NCBI GenBank assembly: GCA_028583405.1
Contig: CM053251.1
Span: 437,778 to 501,777, forward strand
Length of the DNA: 64,000 bases
Direction of reading: 5' to 3'
Origin: Pogonophryne albipinna
Taxonomy: Eukaryota; Chordata; Actinopteri; Perciformes; Artedidraconidae
Below, one piece after another: positions 59,425-64,000 of this stretch (its first letter is position 1; each line of letters opens with the position of its first letter). The position numbers and the translations under genes were made by a program. Below the pieces are notes generated by a model, which saw only the letters and a list, made by a program, of their open reading frames with translations, did no database searches and had not been told where the DNA came from.

Positions 59425-60168
59425 AGGTCCCATGTCATGGCCATTTCTACTGATCATAATTCCATTGTGAGGTCTACTAGAATAGATTTACATTGTTCAA
59501 TGTTCCAAACTCACATTGGTTTCTCACAGCATCTCTGTATAGTCTGTGTATTCACTCTCTGTCCTACACGGCTTGTTGGAGCTCCTGCCCCCCCCCTCCC
59601 TGTGAGCCCACTGTGCTCTGATTGGTCGGGATGTTGCGAGGCTCGTTGCTGGTTTCCGGGTTGGCGATACAGCGAGAACAAGCGAAACTCATCCTGAGCA
59701 CACAAACACTCACAGCCGAAGTAAAAACAATAAGTGTGTCTTGATATTGAGAAAGAAAAAGGTTTCTAACGCTGTGAGAATGGGTCTGCGGAGAGCATTT
59801 CTCCGCCATCCCAACTCGTCTGTTACCAACCAGGGAGCTCTATGCAAGTCAATGGGACTCCCTGTTAGTTAGCCAAGGGATCCTGGTGAGTGAGGTGCTC
59901 CGCGGATTGGTCCATTTGATCCAATCCGGTCATTTGTTGTTGATCTGGGTGTTCACACGTCACAGAACCCAGGAAGCAAACAATGGAAAAAGAGAAATCT
60001 CCAACGAGGCGTTCTGGGGCAGCACAGACAGGTCTTCTCTGTGTTAGAGTTTTACTCCCTACAGGGTGTACTTTGAGGGTTTGTGACTGCAGACCGTTTA
60101 CATGCAGAAACACCTTCATAACACACAAGGGGACGGGTGATAACCGGAAAAAGCATGACATGGGACCT
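59425..60168. mobile_element. MITE of about 744 bp flanked by TTAA
   Basis: Ends AGGTCCCATGTCATG and CATGACATGGGACCT are perfect inverted repeats bordered by TTAA on both sides (59421-59424, 60169-60172). TTAA targets fit piggyBac-like elements; class inferred. Interior ORFs on both strands are not credible. A C-run lies at 59588-59597. Confidence 0.75.
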
Positions 60169-61084
60169 TTAAAATAAAACTGTAAACAGATGCATGTTTT
60201 GAATATATATGCTGACACACTTTTGTTATATCATCGACTTTTCGTGGTCTTGAAAAGCAGTGCCTCAACTTCTCATTCTACATATTCACAGAAAGCGAAG
60301 CAGCACTTCATTTTGTCTCTTTATAATTTAAAAACAACAACATTTGCAACTGCCTCTCCGTCCTGCAGCAGTAAACACCGCTCTGTTTGGCACTGGAGCG
60401 ACCACTGAGCATCATTTACAGAAACAATCCAGTTAGCCTGTCAGGGAGTTTCTCCTGTGAGGAGATGGAGAGCTTCCCTTACATCCTCCCTCGCTCCCTC
60501 CCTCCTCGATGGATGATGTTTGGCTCAGCATTGGCTTAGTTTGATAAATGGCGTCCCCCGTTTTGGCAGCTTTATCTCTGGCCCCGCCAAGTGATCGTCA
60601 TCTGCCACTTATCAACGCTATAAACACCCCCCACAAACACTCTGTGAGGGGAGGAGAGGTAGAGAGGAGGAGAAATGGGAGGCAAGACGATGAAAGTGAG
60701 CGAAGAGGAAAGGGAAGAGTGAGAGCGAGGCGAGAGGGAGAGGGGAGGGAGTAGGGCAGTAAGGGATAAATTAAGGGAGGAGGGAATAAAAGAGACTTCA
60801 GGAAAGACTGATGAAGATTGAATGAGGAGAGAGGAAAGACGAGGGCAAAAGGAGGCGATGGCGGTCAGTAAATTACGAAGAAGCAACAGATGATTCAGCG
60901 TTAAAGAAGTCGAGAGAAGAGGTGACAATTGTGGCAGAGGAACGACTAGAGCAGAAGGCAACAACACTCTTTACTTTATAAAAATACAAGACGTCTGAGT
61001 CCTCCAACGTAATATGTTGTCCAAGCCCAAGGACTTGAACAAAATGCAGTCGATAACTGGCCATTTTTATCAAAAGTATTACTT
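60169..61084. other. Gene-free intronic stretch, GA-rich part
   Basis: About 60640-60870 on the + strand is strongly purine-rich and gives artefactual Arg/Glu- or Ser/Leu-rich frames. 60540-60640 is non-repetitive within the window. No exon recognised. Confidence 0.5.
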
Positions 61085-61260
61085 AAAGGGGCCCGGTCTG
61101 CTCTGATTGGTTGTTGCGATTGGTCAACTACGTAGATATGTACCGCCCCTTAGCCTATGACGAACAATGTGTTGGAGCAACAGCCAATAGAATCGCGAGT
61201 GTGACTTAGTGATGTTACTATTGCCAGGAAGCAACATAGAAATGACTTTGTAAATGTTTT
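61085..61260. mobile_element. Fragment related to the MITE family hosting the 57-bp repeat
   Basis: ggtctgctctgattggttgt, ccgccccttagcctatgac and caatgtgttggagcaacagc align with the 54140-54290 copy in reverse orientation and with the 52030-52060 flank. Confidence 0.65.
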
Positions 61261-62468
61261 TGTCAAAATAGAATGTGGTTAGGTCTTAGGTAATTAAAGG
61301 GATTCCACCAATGTTACACATTAAGTCAGTTAACTGATCTTTGATGGACCATTTTGTTTTTTCCGTACCGTAACGTCCCCTGTCTGCCCCTTTTCCAACA
61401 CATATCAAAAAGACCAAACAATAATAAAAAAATAATTAAAATAAATTGTAGACTAAAAAGTTGTTTAAATCAAATTTGTGTCAGATTCTTTTTTTAAACT
61501 GTCCATTGTGAGTACGGCTATGTACATAAGCAAGTACTCTTTTATGGCTAGATTGTGGTCAATGTTAAAATTAAACAGATGTTGACAGTTTGTACTCAGT
61601 AATACTCAGTCTTAGCTCCAGAAAGGAAACATATCCAAACCATTTTTCGAAGATAATCAACATTTCTTCGTTGTATTTGTAAACATTTAACGGAAGCTTT
61701 AGTCAATGTTTCGTTGACATTTAAGAGAAAACGTCAAGTGAATGTAAATTGGGACACAGATTAGTGGGAGGAAAAATTAGAACTGAGGAACATAGTGACT
61801 AGGATAGATATATATATAGATAGATAGACAGATAGATAGATGGATAGATAGATGAGGACGAAACGAGACTAGGAGTTAAAGAAGGAAAGGATTGAAGAGA
61901 CATTAAGAGCAAGCGGTAGTGGTGTTGAAAGACAGGAGGCAACATGTGCAGTTTGTCATCTCAGTTTTGGAGCCAAAACAGATTTTTATTTCACATACTG
62001 GAGGTCACTTCCATTTGTGCAGTGTAGAGTTTTTACGACTCAAGACTCCATTTCTCAAAGGTCACCTCCACTTGGGGAATATTAGTTTTTATGACAGTTC
62101 CCTCTCAGGAAGGAAACCTCTTTTACACACCCCATCTGTTCCCCTGGGAGAACGCCAGTACATTTACTCAAGTACTACACTGGAGTACATTTTTGAAGTA
62201 CTTTACTTGAGTATTTCCATGTTATATTCTTACTCCAATACCATTTGAATGAAAATATCGTACTTATTACTCACCACATCAATTTGACGACGTTAGTTAC
62301 ATTATATTGCATTATGACGTGCTGATATGGAATAAAACACATCATCCATTACATTTGTTTTCCAATAATGGATCATTAATTAGAATCCAATGATATTTAA
62401 CATAATGAGAACTTGTAGTTTTTGTACTTTGGGTACATTTCGGTGCTTATACTTATGTACTTGTACTT
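61261..62468. other. Gene-free intronic stretch
   Basis: (GATA)n-like tract at 61805-61853. The ORF at 61919-62248 has no recognisable domain. No gene. Confidence 0.5.
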
Positions 62469-62682
62469 GAAGAGGACATACATATGCACATTTTCAGGTT
62501 CATATGTGTATCTTGTGCCTCTCCAGTGGCATGTCTCCATGCTTTAATGTTCAAAAAGCTCTTTGGGAGTGTGGGGGACACTTTGGGATGTTAGCCTTTG
62601 CAGACCATTTACATGCACTAAAACCTTTATTATGCACTACAGGGAAGGGAAAACCCCCCAAATACACGATAGGGCCTCTTTA
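62469..62682 (+). mobile_element. Array-free copy of the MITE that hosts the 57-bp repeat
   Basis: Runs from ttgaagaggacatacatatg through gcacattttcaggttcatat, cctctccagtggcatgtctc, gctttaatgttcaaaaagct, ccatttacatgcactaaaac to aggggaagg-type sequence and gatagggcctcttta. The left part matches the left edge of array 3 and the central part its right edge, with no array between. Confidence 0.75.
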
Positions 62683-62721
62683 TATACAGACAAATGTACA
62701 CAAGCACTATTAAGTTAATAG

Positions 62722-62774
62722 TGAACAACTTATTTCTATTGTTAATAGTATTAACAATAGAAATAAGTTGTTCA
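62722..62774. repeat. Near-perfect palindrome, 26-bp arms and 1-base spacer
   Basis: Left arm 62722-62747 and right arm 62749-62774 are exact reverse complements (core cttatttctattgttaata against tattaacaatagaaataag) with a single G at 62748. Confidence 0.92.
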
Positions 62775-62847
62775 TTGTTTAGTTTTATTAACTCAAAGAC
62801 TGCGAAAATGCAATCAGACCTCAACATATTGAAGTAATTTACACTAC

Positions 62848-62925
62848 AATGTGACATTTGAGCATCAAGCATCAACACACACAGTCTGTCTTCACTACTG
62901 ATACGTTTGATTCATTCATTAAAAA
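62848..62925. repeat. Left copy of an inverted pair, partner at 63803-63880
   Basis: cactacaatgtgacatttga, gcatcaagcatcaa and tcactactgatacgtttgat appear reverse-complemented at 63803-63880, with about 880 bp between them. This could be the two ends of an element or a local inverted duplication. Confidence 0.7.
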
Positions 62926-63938
62926 ATGAAAAATCTTAATAAGTGGATATCAAATGAAAGTTATCTCCACATTTCTCAATAATCGTGTCAAATGATCCGA
63001 ATTTCCCCCTCAATTTTCCATCCAACATTGAAGTAAAGCCAGTCAACCCATTATGTATCTTTTCCTGAAATTAGATGTTTACTTCCCCTCCTACAGTAAC
63101 GTAAAGCTAACACGAGGGTCAGCGAGTTTACGCCTCCCTTAAGCGAACTCATTATCCCGACACAATTACACAACATCAGCCGTAATGTGTTTGTTTTCCT
63201 CGTTGTGTCGAGCTTTAATTGATGACATTTACCTTTTCCCTTCTGCTCCATTTGATCCATTCAACGTTTTAAAAGGCAGGTATTAAACACATCTACTAAT
63301 TTACATAAACAATTCATTAAGCTGATATGACACCTGGGACCTTGGCAGGAAAACAGATCCCCACCACCCACAACAATTAATGACCTCGCATCCATCGACG
63401 CCTCGCTGCAGACAGGAAGTGCTGCTCCAATAACATCAGTTTTTACTGGGAGATTCATTTACATCTACTGGCATTCATCAGAGGTGTACGAGGTACTTTG
63501 AATTAAGTAAAAGTAATAATACCACATCGTAGAAAATACTCTGTTAGAAGTAAACATTTAAAAAGTCGGGTATTCAAAATGTTACTTAAGTAAAGGTGAA
63601 AAAGTAGTGGCACAAATATATCAAATAGTTATTTTAATATTGTCACTGGACTCTAATTAATGACCCATTATTGGAAAACTAATTGTATTGTGAAGCTGTT
63701 AAAGGTGGAGAAAGCTTTAAAGGGGCGGTGTTACGCTGAAATACAGTTCTGATACGAAGAAAGTTAATTTAATGCTCCACTAATTAAGATTTTTCTCCTT
63801 TTCATCAGTGAATCAAACGTATCAGTAGTGAAGCGTCGATGATGCTTGATGCTCAAATGTCACATTGTAGTGTGTGTTTGAAGTCCTACTACATTTTCGT
63901 AGTTTTTGAGTTGAGTTAATTATAACATTTATGATGGA
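62926..63938. other. Gene-free intronic stretch
   Basis: Contains the right copy of the inverted pair (63803-63880) and ttaattagaatcca/ctctaattaatgac words that are reverse-complementary between 62360-62395 and 63645-63680. No exon recognised. Confidence 0.45.
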
Positions 63939-64000
63939 CTCTTTAAAGTAGACACTACATACTGATATACACCTGAACATCAGCAGGAGAGGACTCTTTA
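63939..64000 (-). repeat. 57-bp minisatellite, array 5, cut by the window end
   Basis: Starts ggactctttaaagtagacac and continues in the orientation of array 1 for just over one unit to the last base; the array probably extends beyond the window. Confidence 0.85.

Noticed and set aside
60572..60967. 131-codon Ser/Leu-rich ORF
   Set aside because: Reverse reading of a purine-rich low-complexity stretch.

Overview
This is eukaryotic DNA from a bony fish, almost certainly a teleost. The evidence is its repeat content: a DIRS-type tyrosine-recombinase retrotransposon, tRNA-derived SINEs, an L2-type LINE tail, hAT-like and long-inverted-repeat MITEs, and very long (CA)n tracts. There are no operons and no bacterial genes.

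Only one host exon is convincing: an 80-bp internal exon on the + strand at 19905-19984, with AG and GT splice signals. Its 26 codons resemble the membrane-proximal ectodomain of the secretory-granule receptor-phosphatase-like protein PTPRN2 (phogrin/IA-2beta). The rest of the window reads as the two large introns around that exon, filled with transposons.

Layout. 1-710: long inverted-repeat (foldback) element inserted into a minus-strand endogenous retrovirus (711-2505), of which a broken gag-like region with a macrodomain, a Lys-tRNA-type primer-binding site and an LTR (2506 to about 3420) remain. 3718-5640: tandem repeat of about 578 bp carrying a MITE with a 9-bp target duplication. About 6780-11618: a decayed DIRS element (Gag, RT-RNaseH-methyltransferase-like, tyrosine recombinase). 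12010-13106: MITE carrying a 37-bp minisatellite. 14456-16075: solo LTR with a nested element. 18310-18761: LINE tail and SINE. 19905-19984: exon. 20918-22022: 57-bp minisatellite. 23985-24680: element with 6-bp target duplication and a transposase remnant. 26238-27365: nested MITEs. 28191-28860: second 57-bp array. 32386-34182: hAT-like element containing a SINE, which itself holds a solo LTR and another hAT MITE. 39583-40884: solo LTR and 72-bp minisatellite. 41215-41640: LINE tail. 42.4-46.8 kb: very long CA/TG tracts, a SINE and a hAT MITE. 48.6-53.2 kb: two more copies of the 72-bp-repeat element, a 1.3-kb element with arms of about 400 bp, and a third 57-bp array. 54.1-56.7 kb: 33-bp minisatellite and a hAT MITE between direct duplicates. 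57.6-64 kb: fourth and fifth 57-bp arrays, MITEs and a near-perfect palindrome.

The strongest overall pattern is that several minisatellites (57, 72 and 37 bp) lie inside transposable elements. The 57-bp repeat occurs at five places in both orientations, and an array-free relative of its host element is also present. This suggests mobile elements seeding expandable tandem repeats through one gene's introns.
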